DNA from: Magnetospirillum moscoviense
Lineage (GTDB): Bacteria; Pseudomonadota; Alphaproteobacteria; Rhodospirillales; Magnetospirillaceae
Direction of reading: 5' to 3'
Length of the DNA stretch: 32,674 nt
Assembly (NCBI RefSeq): GCF_001650635.1
Contig: NZ_LWQU01000144.1
Location: 1 to 32,674, forward strand
Shown in pieces: positions 7,770 through 18,076 of the stretch. The notes beneath the pieces are model-generated. The model was not told the DNA's origin and ran no database searches. It saw only the letters and a list, made by a program, of their open reading frames with translations. A program made the position numbers and the translations under genes. How positions within the stretch are numbered: position 1 is the stretch's first letter; each line of letters opens with the position of its first letter.

Positions 7770-8909
7770 ATGACCGCGGGTGTGCCTATCGGCAGAGAAG
7801 AGCGATCACGGGGCCTGCGCATCGGCTTTCTTGCGGCACTGACAATATTGGCATTGGGGGGCGTCTCCCGAGCGGCGATGGCTGGATGTGCCGAACTGCT
7901 GAGAGTCGAACACGAGGATTCGAATAAGGCTCCCGCCCTCACCCTGAGTGATTGCCATGTGTCCGCCCAGTTCGAAGGGCTCGGCCCGACGGCGCGGGTG
8001 ATCCTGCGACTGAAGGAGCCTGCGGCCAAAGCCTGGCGTACCGTCCTGGCGCCCAAGGGGAAGTTGGCGACCGCCCTCACGGGAGGAAAGCTGGTCCTTC
8101 GGCCAAACGCGGGCAGCCTTCCCAAAGCGCCCCTGCTGCCGTCCCATTCGGCAGGAAACAACAGCAATCATGCCTGGCACTGGGATGCATCCTCGGCCAC
8201 CCTGCACATTGATCCTGCGGATCCCACCCTTGGCACTGCCGACGCTCGCTGCCCGACGCCAGAGCGGGGAGGGCCGATCTTCTGGCTGGATACCTTGGAG
8301 GTTGCCCCCGGCGCTCTGATCACGCCAAGCGCCTATTGGACGCCCCGTCCCGGCATCTATGACCCTATCGCGCAGGCCTGCCTGACCGGCTGGAGTCTCA
8401 GCGAAGGAGCCCGGGCGGTGATGCATGCCGGCCTTGGCCTGGTTATCACGGCGCCGGATGCGCCTGAGGGAGCGATATTTGATATCAGCGCACGGGTCGC
8501 AGGCCATTCGCAGCACATCACGGTCCGTGGAGCCGTGCGGGTGACCGATCCCGCCCGCCATCCGCTCGCTGGAACCTGGTCCGAGACCCAGGAGAAATTG
8601 TGCAGCGGCGGCGATTGGCGAAAGCCGGCAGAGCCCATCGGCGAACTGGTCTTCAAGGCGAACGGGGCCTTCACCCTGGCCCGCGTGCCCTTCGAGAGCT
8701 ACTTCGATTATTGGGGAACCTATCGCCACGCGCCTGCCTCAGGAGCACTCACGCTGAATATCACTGGCGGAAACAGGATTCCATCGGAACGGTCGGCGAA
8801 GGGCAGGGGCCGTATCATGCCGTCCGGCGAATTGCTGCTGGAAGGTCTGCCGCCATGGAGTGCCGAGGCCGGTGGGGCGGTGTGTTCGCGCCTATTTCGA
8901 CGGCATTAG
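7770..8909 (+). CDS. hypothetical exported protein
   Basis: A 379-residue protein. It has a long basic N-region followed by a hydrophobic core (IGFLAALTILALGGV) and a probable cleavage site near AAMAG. The middle part is not assigned. The last 110 residues begin PLAGTWSETQEKLCSGG and resemble the small lipocalin-like beta-barrel modules that start with a GTW motif; this is a weak resemblance only. The ATG at 7770 follows a GGGGGAC stretch at a suitable distance. Flanked by 170-180 base spacers on both sides, so it is probably transcribed alone. Confidence 0.65.
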   Translation: MTAGVPIGREERSRGLRIGFLAALTILALGGVSRAAMAGCAELLRVEHEDSNKAPALTLSDCHVSAQFEGLGPTARVILRLKEPAAKAWRTVLAPKGKLATALTGGKLVLRPNAGSLPKAPLLPSHSAGNNSNHAWHWDASSATLHIDPADPTLGTADARCPTPERGGPIFWLDTLEVAPGALITPSAYWTPRPGIYDPIAQACLTGWSLSEGARAVMHAGLGLVITAPDAPEGAIFDISARVAGHSQHITVRGAVRVTDPARHPLAGTWSETQEKLCSGGDWRKPAEPIGELVFKANGAFTLARVPFESYFDYWGTYRHAPASGALTLNITGGNRIPSERSAKGRGRIMPSGELLLEGLPPWSAEAGGAVCSRLFRRH

Positions 8910-9093
8910 TTCTGGGTGTTGCGCTTGGGGTCTGAATATAGCGTCGACCCGCTACCCCAACGCTCCTGCCGGCTTTGCGTTCGTGTTGCACGGCACGAGG
9001 CATGGCTGATATAGCTGGCCTTCCACGAGATCGATACGCTTGGCAGGCAAAATCCGTCTCTGATCGCGCTAGGTTTAGGGGCATCGCCGAGGC

Positions 9094-10761
9094 ATGGCAT
9101 CTTTTGGAAGCCGCGCTGATATGCGTTTGGCCGGGGCGCTGGTGCTTCTGGCGTTCGTGCTCTGCCATTTGATCAACCACATGCTGGCCCTGGTCTCGTT
9201 GGATATGGCCATCGCGGGGCACGATGTGCTGATGGAGCCCTGGGAGAGTGCATTCGGCACCGGTCTGCTGCTTGCCGCCGGCATCACGCACTATGCCAAC
9301 GCCCTGTGGGCGGTGTATCGGCGACGGACCCTGCGCATGGGCACGGCCGAAGCCTGGCAGCTTGGGTTGGGACTGACCATTCCCTTCCTGATGATGATTC
9401 ATCTAAGCGGGACCAGGCTTGGCGAGGTCTTTCTCGATCTTGATCCTGGCTATCCCTCTGTCCTGCTGAACCAATGGGTGTTCAGTCCCTGGAAGGGGGC
9501 GATCCAGGGCGCCTTGGTCCTGGTGGTCTGGGGGCATGCCTGCTCCGGCCTACACCTCCGTTACTCGGCGCGGGATTGGTACATTCGGTCTCAAGCTTGG
9601 CTTCTGGCCCTGGCCGTGGTCATTCCCACCCTGTCGCTGGCGGGATGGGTGGCGGGCGGCAGCCATGTCATTCGAGCGGCTGCCGATCCCGCCTGGGTCG
9701 GCACTGTCCTGGCCGATGCGCATTCCGGCCCGCAGACCCAGGCGCAGGTTATGAGGCTGGCGCTGAACGGTGTCGGCTTGCATCTGCTGCTGATCGCCTT
9801 GCCTTTCGTCTTCCGGAGCGTGCGGGGTTTGCGCGGCGGCAAGCGTCCGCAGCTGACCCATTCCAGCGGCCGGGTGGTGCGGATGGCGCCGGGATCGAGC
9901 GTCCTCGAAGCGCTTCAGGATCACGGCATCCCCCATGCGTCGGCCTGTGGCGGCAAGGGGCGTTGCACCACCTGCCGGGTGAGGATTCGCGGCGGCCTCG
10001 CCCAATTGCCGCCGCCCAGCCTGCTGGAAGGCGCGGCGCTGGCCCGCATCGAGGCGCCGGCTGAAGTCCGCCTGGCCTGCCAGTTGAGGCCCGAACACGA
10101 TCTCAGCATCATGCCCTTGCTGCCATCCGACGCGGTGGCCGCCGATGGCCGCTTGCATGGCGGGCTGGATGGGCGCGAGCGTCATGTCGTCGTGATGTTC
10201 ATCGATCTGCGCGGCTCGACCACCTTGGGCGAAGCCAAGATGCCTTTCGACATGCTGTTCATCCTGCACCGCTTCTTCCAGCAGATGACCCGCGCCCTGA
10301 CCCTGACGGGCGGGCATTATTCCAACTTCACCGGTGACGGACTGATGGCGCTTTACGGGCTGAAGGGAAGCGATTCCCGCAAGGCGGTGACGGCGGCCCT
10401 GGCCGGCGCCCGCGAGATGACCGCCAGCCTGGAGCGGCTGAATTCAGAACTGGCGGCCGAGTTGCCCGTTCCGCTGCGCATGGGCATCGGCATCCATTAC
10501 GGCGAGGCCATCGTCGGGACCATGGGGCCGCCCGGCGCGCAGATCATCAGCGCCATCGGCGACACCATCAACACCGCCGCCCGGCTGGAAGGGCTGACCA
10601 AGGAGCATGATTGCCCGCTGGTCCTGTCGGCGGCGGCTGCCGAGGCCGGCGGCCAGGCCTTTCCCGGCGTGCCCCGCCATCAGGTGATGGTGAAAGGCCG
10701 GATCGAGCCGGTGGAGTTCCTGGCCTTCGCCGATGTGCCCATGGGGCAGGTTAGCGCCTGA
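9094..10761 (+). CDS. membrane-anchored class III adenylate/guanylate cyclase with 2Fe-2S ferredoxin domain
   Basis: A 555-residue three-part protein. Residues 10-240 contain about six transmembrane helices with histidines inside or at their ends (H25, H29, H66, H103, H148, H154), resembling the diheme cytochrome b anchors of succinate dehydrogenases. Residues 255-343 form a plant-type 2Fe-2S ferredoxin domain with C285-x5-C291-x2-C294 and C329. Residues 363-545 are a class III cyclase catalytic domain with both metal aspartates (D371 in FIDLRGST, D415 in FTGDG) and transition-state residues N493 and R497. It probably makes cAMP under the control of quinone or electron-transport redox state. 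Sinorhizobium CyaC has a comparable diheme anchor, but the added ferredoxin is an extra redox port. Substrate (ATP or GTP) is not proven. Confidence 0.9.
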   Translation: MASFGSRADMRLAGALVLLAFVLCHLINHMLALVSLDMAIAGHDVLMEPWESAFGTGLLLAAGITHYANALWAVYRRRTLRMGTAEAWQLGLGLTIPFLMMIHLSGTRLGEVFLDLDPGYPSVLLNQWVFSPWKGAIQGALVLVVWGHACSGLHLRYSARDWYIRSQAWLLALAVVIPTLSLAGWVAGGSHVIRAAADPAWVGTVLADAHSGPQTQAQVMRLALNGVGLHLLLIALPFVFRSVRGLRGGKRPQLTHSSGRVVRMAPGSSVLEALQDHGIPHASACGGKGRCTTCRVRIRGGLAQLPPPSLLEGAALARIEAPAEVRLACQLRPEHDLSIMPLLPSDAVAADGRLHGGLDGRERHVVVMFIDLRGSTTLGEAKMPFDMLFILHRFFQQMTRALTLTGGHYSNFTGDGLMALYGLKGSDSRKAVTAALAGAREMTASLERLNSELAAELPVPLRMGIGIHYGEAIVGTMGPPGAQIISAIGDTINTAARLEGLTKEHDCPLVLSAAAAEAGGQAFPGVPRHQVMVKGRIEPVEFLAFADVPMGQVSA

Positions 10762-10791
10762 CCGCGTTCCGCCGCCGTCCAGGCCGCCCCG

Positions 10792-12414
<1,623 letters not shown>

Positions 12415-12495
12415 GTGCGGCTGGGTTCCTTGGGGCTCGGTCGGCCTCCTTATGCCACAGCTTCGCGAATGCGAAAGCGTCTTGATCGGTTGGGC

Positions 12496-12711
12496 TCAAT
12501 AATGGGGCGGCGGCCGGTCGTCCTGGGGCGAGCGCTCGATTCCGGCCTCGACCGCCTGCAGCCGTTCCAGCAGGCGGCGCACCAGCAGGTTCAGCCGGTC
12601 GATCTCGTCATGCTGGCGGGCCAGGACATCGGACATTTCCTCGGCCTGGCGTTCGTGATGGGCGGCGCGCATTTCCAGATCGGTCAGGCGGGCAAGGGTT
12701 TCGTCGTCCAT
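12496..12711 (-). CDS. slyX: SlyX family protein
   Basis: A 71-residue coiled-coil protein. It matches SlyX in length, in its heptad pattern (LTDLEMRAAHHERQ... DEIDRLNLLVRRLLERL) and in the hallmark C-terminal PPPHY. The ATG at 12711 has an ideal ribosome binding site, AGGAGATTTC; a longer in-frame start at 12765 is less likely. SlyX function is unknown. It lies 81 bases upstream of the ABC-F gene in the same direction and diverges from the exonuclease gene. Confidence 0.9.
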   Translation of the reverse strand: MDDETLARLTDLEMRAAHHERQAEEMSDVLARQHDEIDRLNLLVRRLLERLQAVEAGIERSPQDDRPPPHY

Positions 12712-12902
12712 GAAATCTCCTGTGGGGCTGGCGCCTATCCTAATGGCCTTTCCTGGTGGGCGCATCGTCCTTACGCTACTTCTCTTCGCCCCCCCATCGC
12801 GCTATGCTGGCGGGCGGTTGTTGCCGGGGGGAACATGATCGGCCTGCCTGTCGAGCCACGCGAGCGGTGTCGGTACCGTTTCCCGAAAGGGGGGCGGTCG
12901 GC

Positions 12903-14291
12903 ATGAACGTGCGCCCCGGGCACATCTCGACCATGGTCGTTGGCTTCGCGCTGGTGGTGCTGGCCCTGGCGGTCCTGGCCCTGCTGCCGCATTTCGTCCC
13001 TGGATTTTCGCCCCCGCCTTGGTTGGCGGGGCTGGTCGCGGTGGGGGCGTGGCTGGCGCTGATCGGAATCCACGAAATGGCGCAATCGGGCTTGCGCGAG
13101 CGCCGCTCGTTGCGAAGCTGCCTGGAAGCGGTGGCGCATGGTCAGGCGGTGCCGCCGACCCTGGTCCAGCATTTCGACAAGCAAAAAGGCGAGCTGGCCG
13201 ACATGGCGCGGTTGATTGGCGAGATCGCCGACAAGCGGGTGATTGCCGGCGCCAAGCCCGATCAGCGCCTGGCGGCGGTGTTGCGCGCCTTGCATGACGG
13301 CGTGGTGGTGGTGACCGAAACCGGACTGATCAGTCTGATCAACGGCCCGGCCAAGGCCATGTTGGGGGGCGAGCGCGCCGCCGTCGGCGGCTCGATCTTC
13401 GCCAGCGTCGATCGCGAAAGCCTGGTGGCCGCCACCGCGCGCGCCCAGCGGACCGGCGGCAAGCCGATCGAGGCGGGGCTGGCACTGCTGGACGGCACCG
13501 TCCATTCGGTGCAAGTGCTGGATTTCGGCGAACATCGCGGCGCCGTCATCACCATTCCCTCGGAAGAGCTGCATGCGACAGGCGAGGTCGAACTGGCGCT
13601 TGATCTGCACGATGCGCCCCCGGTCGCCGCCTCCCCGGTCGACGACACCTTGCTGGCCGAGTTGCCGGTCCTGGTGCTGGACACCGAGACCACCGGCCTG
13701 GATGCGGCCCGCGATTCCATCGTGTCGGTGGGCGCGGTGCGTTGTCACGGCACCCGGATCTATCGCTCGACCGTGCTGGATCTGCTGGTCGATCCCGGAC
13801 GGCGCATTCCGGCCCGCGCGATCGCCGTCCACGGCATCGACGACGCGATGGTGACCGGCAAGCCTTCGATCGCGCAGGTGTTTCCCGACATTCTGGCGAT
13901 GATGGCCGGCACGGTGATGGTCGGCCACAATATCGGCTTCGATCTGGCGCTGTTGCACAACGCGGCGGTGCGAACCGGGCAGGCATGGGTGCCGCCGCCG
14001 CGTCTCGACATCTTGCTGCTGGCGGCCGCCCTCAATCCTGACGAGACGGCGTTGGAACTGGACCATCAGGCGGCGCGCCTGGGCATCAACATCAGCGGCC
14101 GCCACACCGCGCTGGGTGACGCGTTGGTCACGGCGGAAATCTGGGTTCGTCTGGTGCCGCAACTGGAACGGCAGGGCATCAAGACGCTGGGGGCGGCGCG
14201 GGCCTTTTCCCGCCAGGCCCGCCAGCAGATGGAACGCCATCGCGAAATGGGATGGGACGAAGACAGCCAAATGGGGGGGAATGCGCGATGA
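12903..14291 (+). CDS. membrane-anchored PAS-like DEDDh 3'-5' exonuclease
   Basis: A 462-residue protein. Two N-terminal transmembrane helices (about 10-29 and 38-57) are followed by a HAMP-like/linker stretch and a PAS-like fold (about 120-220, starting LRALHDGVVVVTETGLISLI). Residues 255-420 form a DnaQ-type exonuclease with intact DEDDh residues: D260 and E262 (VLDTETTGL), D347 (GHNIGFDL), H401 and D406 (HTALGDA). The exonuclease would act on the cytoplasmic face. Its substrate is unknown; polymerase III epsilon is soluble and lacks these N-terminal parts. Start at ATG 12903 is supported by a GGGGGG-rich site. It overlaps the next gene by 4 bases (ATGA), so the pair is coupled. It is paralogous to the exonuclease two genes downstream. 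Confidence 0.88.
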   Translation: MNVRPGHISTMVVGFALVVLALAVLALLPHFVPGFSPPPWLAGLVAVGAWLALIGIHEMAQSGLRERRSLRSCLEAVAHGQAVPPTLVQHFDKQKGELADMARLIGEIADKRVIAGAKPDQRLAAVLRALHDGVVVVTETGLISLINGPAKAMLGGERAAVGGSIFASVDRESLVAATARAQRTGGKPIEAGLALLDGTVHSVQVLDFGEHRGAVITIPSEELHATGEVELALDLHDAPPVAASPVDDTLLAELPVLVLDTETTGLDAARDSIVSVGAVRCHGTRIYRSTVLDLLVDPGRRIPARAIAVHGIDDAMVTGKPSIAQVFPDILAMMAGTVMVGHNIGFDLALLHNAAVRTGQAWVPPPRLDILLLAAALNPDETALELDHQAARLGINISGRHTALGDALVTAEIWVRLVPQLERQGIKTLGAARAFSRQARQQMERHREMGWDEDSQMGGNAR

Positions 14292-15736
14292 GTGGCGAAA
14301 CCGGGTTGGAACGTTTGGACAGCTTCGCCTATCGCCATCGTGTCGCCGAGGTGATGGGAACGCCTTTGGCTACCGCGCGCCCGGGTGCGACCATCGCCGA
14401 GGCCTCGCGCACCATGGCCGCCAAGGGCATCAGCTCGCTGGTGGTGGTCGATGAACGCGGCCGCCCGGTCGGCATCATCACCGAGCGCGACGTCTTGAAG
14501 GCGGTCGCCACCCACCGCCGCGAGGTCGCCGACGTGCCGTTGGGCACCATCATGTCCAGCCCGGTCGCCACCATCCGTTCCGACGCCTTCTCGTATGTCG
14601 CCATGGGGCGCATGGACCGGCTGCGGGTCCGCCATCTGGTGGCGGTCGATGAACATGGCATCGGCGTCGGCATGGTCACCGTGCGCGGCTTGATGAAGAT
14701 GCGCTCGTCCTATGCCTTGCTGGTCGGCGACGAGGTCGATGCCGCCACCAATCCCCAGGACATGCTGGCGGCCAAGATGAAGCTGCCGCGCCTGGCTGGC
14801 GAACTGCTGGCCGAACGGGTCGAGGCGCTGGGGGTGGCCCGGGTGCTGACCTCGGTGTTGCGGGCGCTGACCGAGCGGGCCGCCCGCATGGCCGAGCAGA
14901 GCATGATCGAAAAGGGCTGGGGGGCGGCACCGGCGCCGTGGAGCCTGTTGCTGCTGGGCTCGGGCGGGCGCCGCGAAAGCCTGTTCGGCGCCGACCAGGA
15001 CAATGCCATCGTCCATGCCGGCAGCCGCGACGACGATCCGTGGTTCGCCGAACTGGGCAAGCGCATCTGCGACACGCTGGATGCCGCCGGGGTGCCGTTC
15101 TGCAACGGCGGGGTGATGGCCTGCAACGGCGAATGGCGTCATAACCAGGCCGGCTGGGAGGAACGCATCACCCAGTGGATCCGCGAGGCCGACGGCAAGG
15201 AATTGCTGAACGTCCACATCTTCGTCGATTTCCGCCCGGTCTATGGCGACATCGACCTTGCGACCCGGCTGCGGGCCTATCTGCGCGACCAGGCGGCCAA
15301 GTCGCCGCGCTTTCTGCATGCCATGGCCCAGGCCGCCGGTGACATCAAGGCGCCGTTGGGGGTGCTGGGCCAGTTCATCACCAAGGACGGCCGCCTGGAC
15401 CTCAAGATGAGCGGATTGCTGCCGCTGACCTCGGCGGCCCGCATCCTGGCCTTGAAGCATGGCATCGAGGCCACCGGCACCGGCGAGCGCCTGCGCGCCC
15501 TGGCCGAGGGCGGCCACATGTCGGCCGTCGAGGCTGCGTCGCTGCAGGCCAACCACGAGTTGATGGTCCGCATCCTGCTGGAACAGCAGCAGGCCGACCT
15601 GGCCGCCGGCATCCCCACCTCGAACCGCATCGATCCCAAGCGGCTGGCCCCGGACGATCGTGATCGCCTGAAGCAGACCTTCAAGACCATCAACGCCTTG
15701 AACTGGGTGATGAAGAACGCCTTATCCTCGGTGTAG
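14288..15736 (+). CDS. CBS domain / DUF294 nucleotidyltransferase-like protein
   Basis: A 482-residue cytoplasmic protein. Two CBS repeats (about 18-72 and 84-138) form an adenosine-nucleotide sensing pair. The middle (about 165-325) is a DUF294 nucleotidyltransferase fold related to the GlnD N-terminus, with GSGGRRE (224-230), DQD (236-238) and VDF (313-315) as the expected catalytic acidic residues. The C-terminal helical part (about 345-482, DUF294 C) starts near LGVLGQFITKDGRLDLK. Such proteins are found beside sodium:solute symporter genes in many proteobacteria, with exonuclease-domain proteins as companions, exactly as here. A role in modifying a transporter or signalling partner has been proposed only from context. 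ATGA overlap with the upstream gene; the next gene starts 13 bases downstream. Confidence 0.9.
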   Translation: MSGETGLERLDSFAYRHRVAEVMGTPLATARPGATIAEASRTMAAKGISSLVVVDERGRPVGIITERDVLKAVATHRREVADVPLGTIMSSPVATIRSDAFSYVAMGRMDRLRVRHLVAVDEHGIGVGMVTVRGLMKMRSSYALLVGDEVDAATNPQDMLAAKMKLPRLAGELLAERVEALGVARVLTSVLRALTERAARMAEQSMIEKGWGAAPAPWSLLLLGSGGRRESLFGADQDNAIVHAGSRDDDPWFAELGKRICDTLDAAGVPFCNGGVMACNGEWRHNQAGWEERITQWIREADGKELLNVHIFVDFRPVYGDIDLATRLRAYLRDQAAKSPRFLHAMAQAAGDIKAPLGVLGQFITKDGRLDLKMSGLLPLTSAARILALKHGIEATGTGERLRALAEGGHMSAVEAASLQANHELMVRILLEQQQADLAAGIPTSNRIDPKRLAPDDRDRLKQTFKTINALNWVMKNALSSV

Positions 15737-15749
15737 GAGGCTTGTCGCC

Positions 15750-17861
15750 ATGACCACCCGGCAATGGATCGCGGCAGTTAGCGCCGCCATCGCCCTGGGG
15801 GGCTATCTGGCAAGCGCGCTGGTGGTGCGCTGGTCCTTGCTGGCAGCCGGAATCGATGACGAGGCCCTGCTGACCGGCGGCACGGTCAAGGCCGGGGCCG
15901 CCGGGTTGGCGCTCGCCCTGGCCCTGCTGGGTCTTTTCCTGCTGGTGGATCGCTGGCTGATCGCCCCGGCCGAGGCCCTGGGCCGCCAGGTCCGGCGCCA
16001 GGCGCAATCCAAGCTGGGCGAACATCCGGTCGAAGTGCCGCAAGGTCATCGACTGGGCCCCTTGCCCCAGGCGGTGGTCGCATTGACCGACCAGTTGCGA
16101 CTGGCCCGGCGCGACATGGTGCGCGCCATGGAGACGGCCACCGCCGAAGTGGCGCGGCAGAAGGAATGGCTGGAAGCCATCTTGCTGGATTTCTCGGACG
16201 GGGTGGTGGTGTGCGACCCCCAGCATCGGGTGCTGTTGTACAACCAGGCCGCCGTCCGGCTGCTGCCATCGGTCCAGGCGCTGGGGTTGGGCCGGCCCCT
16301 GTTCTCGTGCCTGACCCGCGAGCCGATCCTGCACGCGCTTGAGCGGCTGGAATATCGTCGCGCCGAAGGCGGCGGCGCCGCCGAACTGGTGGCCCCCTTC
16401 GTGTGCGCCACCATGGATTCCAGCACCATGCTGCATGGGCGGATGGCGTTGATCCTGGGGCCAGTGCGCGAGGTCGACGGCTATGCCATCACCCTGACCG
16501 ACATCCGCTCGGAAATCGCCGGCCTGACCCGGATGACCAATCTGCGCCGGGCGCTCGGCTACGGCCTGCGCGGACCGGCGGCCTCGTTGCGGGCGGCGGC
16601 CGAGACCCTGGCCGGGTTTCCCGACATGGAGGCTGTCCAGCGCCGGGCCTTCGAGCAGGTCATCGTCGCCGAGGCGACCGAGATCGCCCGCCAGATCGAC
16701 ACCCTGTCGGGCGAGTATCGCGGCCACGAATTGCTGCGCTGGCCGATGGGCGACATCCATTCCGCCGACCTGGCCGCCTGCGTCGGCCGTGCTTTGGCCG
16801 AGGACGGTCCGGCCACCCTGACCCTGGTCGGCATCCCGCAATGGCTGCGCGGCGATTCGTTTTCGCTGCTGCTGTTGCTGAAGACCGTGCTGGGCCATGT
16901 CCATCGCCTGAACGGCGCCACCGCCTTCGATCTGGAGACCCGGACCACCGAACGCCAGGTCTATGTCGATGTGTCGTGGACCGGCCCGGCGGTGCCGTCG
17001 GCGGTGATCGAATCGTGGCAGGACGACCAACTCGACGCCGTCCATACCGGCCTGACCATCCGCGACGTGCTGGAACGGCATGGCACCGACCTGTGGTGCC
17101 TGGACCAGGCGGGCGGGCGGGCCTTGTTGCGCCTGCCCTTGCCGCTGCCGGCGGCCGAGCCGCTGAAAGGGCCGTCGCGTCCGTTGCCGCCACGGCCGGA
17201 ATTCTATGACTTCAGTCCGGTCACCCGGTCCGAGGCGCCGGCATCCATCGCCGACCGCCGCTTGCGCGATTTGGACTATGTGGTGTTCGACACCGAGACC
17301 ACCGGCCTGCGCCCGACCGATGGCGACGAAATCATCTCGTTGGCCGGGGTGCGGGTGGTCAACCAGCGCATCCTTTCGGCCGAACGGTTCGAGCGGCTGG
17401 TCAACCCGAAGCGCAAGATTCCACGCGGATCGATCCGCTTCCACGGCATCACCGACGACATGGTCGCGGACAAGCCACCCATCGAGGTGGTGTTGCCCCA
17501 ATTCAAGGCCTTTGTCGGTGACGCTGTCCTGGTCGCCCATAATGCCGCCTTCGACCTCAAGTTCCTGCGAATGAAGGAAGCGGCGTCCCAGGTGTCCTTT
17601 TCCAATCCGGCCATCGATACGCTGCTGCTGTCGGTGTTGATCGACAGGGAAGAGGAATTCCATTCCCTGGATAGCGTCCTCGATCGTTTTTCCATTCCTG
17701 CCCCCAATCGGCACACTGCCCTGGGTGATGCGCTGGCGACTGCCGAACTGTTCATCCGGCTGGTCGATCGTTTGGACTCCATTGGTATTCGCACACTACG
17801 CGAATCCATGTCTGCTTCGAACATGGCTGCCGAGATGCGCCAAGTGCAAAAGCACTTTTAA
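15750..17861 (+). CDS. PAS/degenerate histidine kinase-DEDDh exonuclease fusion membrane protein
   Basis: A 703-residue protein. Two transmembrane helices (about 10-32, 48-67) lead to a linker and a PAS domain (about 142-255). A region with histidine-kinase layout follows: an H-box-like helix around LGYGLRGPAASLRAA (269-283) in which the histidine position is occupied by tyrosine (Y271), then a HATPase-like segment (about 340-468) whose N box (LLKTVLGHVHRL) and glycine boxes are degenerate. Residues 505-675 are a complete DnaQ-type exonuclease: D514, E516, D602, H655, D660. The kinase part is therefore likely inactive and regulatory. A strong AGGAGG lies 9 bases before the ATG. Its 3' end runs into an inverted-repeat-rich spacer. 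Confidence 0.87.
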   Translation: MTTRQWIAAVSAAIALGGYLASALVVRWSLLAAGIDDEALLTGGTVKAGAAGLALALALLGLFLLVDRWLIAPAEALGRQVRRQAQSKLGEHPVEVPQGHRLGPLPQAVVALTDQLRLARRDMVRAMETATAEVARQKEWLEAILLDFSDGVVVCDPQHRVLLYNQAAVRLLPSVQALGLGRPLFSCLTREPILHALERLEYRRAEGGGAAELVAPFVCATMDSSTMLHGRMALILGPVREVDGYAITLTDIRSEIAGLTRMTNLRRALGYGLRGPAASLRAAAETLAGFPDMEAVQRRAFEQVIVAEATEIARQIDTLSGEYRGHELLRWPMGDIHSADLAACVGRALAEDGPATLTLVGIPQWLRGDSFSLLLLLKTVLGHVHRLNGATAFDLETRTTERQVYVDVSWTGPAVPSAVIESWQDDQLDAVHTGLTIRDVLERHGTDLWCLDQAGGRALLRLPLPLPAAEPLKGPSRPLPPRPEFYDFSPVTRSEAPASIADRRLRDLDYVVFDTETTGLRPTDGDEIISLAGVRVVNQRILSAERFERLVNPKRKIPRGSIRFHGITDDMVADKPPIEVVLPQFKAFVGDAVLVAHNAAFDLKFLRMKEAASQVSFSNPAIDTLLLSVLIDREEEFHSLDSVLDRFSIPAPNRHTALGDALATAELFIRLVDRLDSIGIRTLRESMSASNMAAEMRQVQKHF

Positions 17862-17885
17862 GCATACTTTTTGTATGCCTTAAAA
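17844..17885. repeat. two overlapping hairpins at the 3' end of the kinase-exonuclease gene
   Basis: First hairpin: AAGTGC-AAAA-GCACTT within the last codons, followed by a short T run. Second: TTTTAAGCATAC (17856-17867), loop TTTTT, GTATGCCTTAAAA (17873-17885), with one bulged base. They share the T run, so only one can form at a time. They may act as a weak bidirectional terminator or RNA-stability element ending the upstream operon; neither is a classical GC-rich stem with a T tract. Confidence 0.6.
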
Positions 17886-18076
17886 GAGTAAGCAAACCTG
17901 ACCAAACGCAAGCACTTGCGCGATGTATATGGCTCATATACATTTGCACGCGCAGTTGATCATGCTTTAAGTGCAAAATAAGAAAATGTAATAACTACTG
18001 CAATGCAGCATTTGCACTGCAATAACTACCGCCCATTCGGGTGGGTTAAACCTTCGGTGTAGGGGTTTGTACGCAT
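17886..18076 (+). promoter_or_regulatory. AT-rich spacer with clustered inverted repeats upstream of the symporter operon
   Basis: No gene. The stretch is strikingly AT-rich for this DNA and packed with dyads: CGCAAG-CA-CTTGCG (17907-17920); a perfect 9-base palindrome ATGTATATG-GCT-CATATACAT (17923-17943); TTTGCAC (17943-17949) opposite GTGCAAA (17971-17977); CTGCA-A-TGCAG (17998-18008); TTGCA-C-TGCAA (18012-18022). AATAACTACTGCAA at 17990-18003 is echoed by TGCAATAACTAC at 18018-18029. This arrangement suggests a promoter with several operators for the genes beginning at 18077. No sigma54 -24/-12 element is seen. Which regulator binds is unknown. Confidence 0.6.

Noticed and set aside
12903-14291. 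DNA polymerase III epsilon subunit (dnaQ)
   Set aside because: The exonuclease domain is of that type, but the membrane helices and PAS-like part are absent from true epsilon subunits, and the neighbourhood is that of a symporter cluster.
12771-17714. Very long open frames on the minus strand (12771-14270, 14066-15556, 15690-17714)
   Set aside because: They are antisense to well-supported exonuclease and DUF294 genes, are full of His, Gln, Arg and Gly in no order, and have no domains; such frames are common in GC-rich DNA.
17886-18076. Sigma54 promoter before the symporter operon, as seen for some acetate permease genes
   Set aside because: No TGGCAC-N5-TTGC-like element was found in the spacer.
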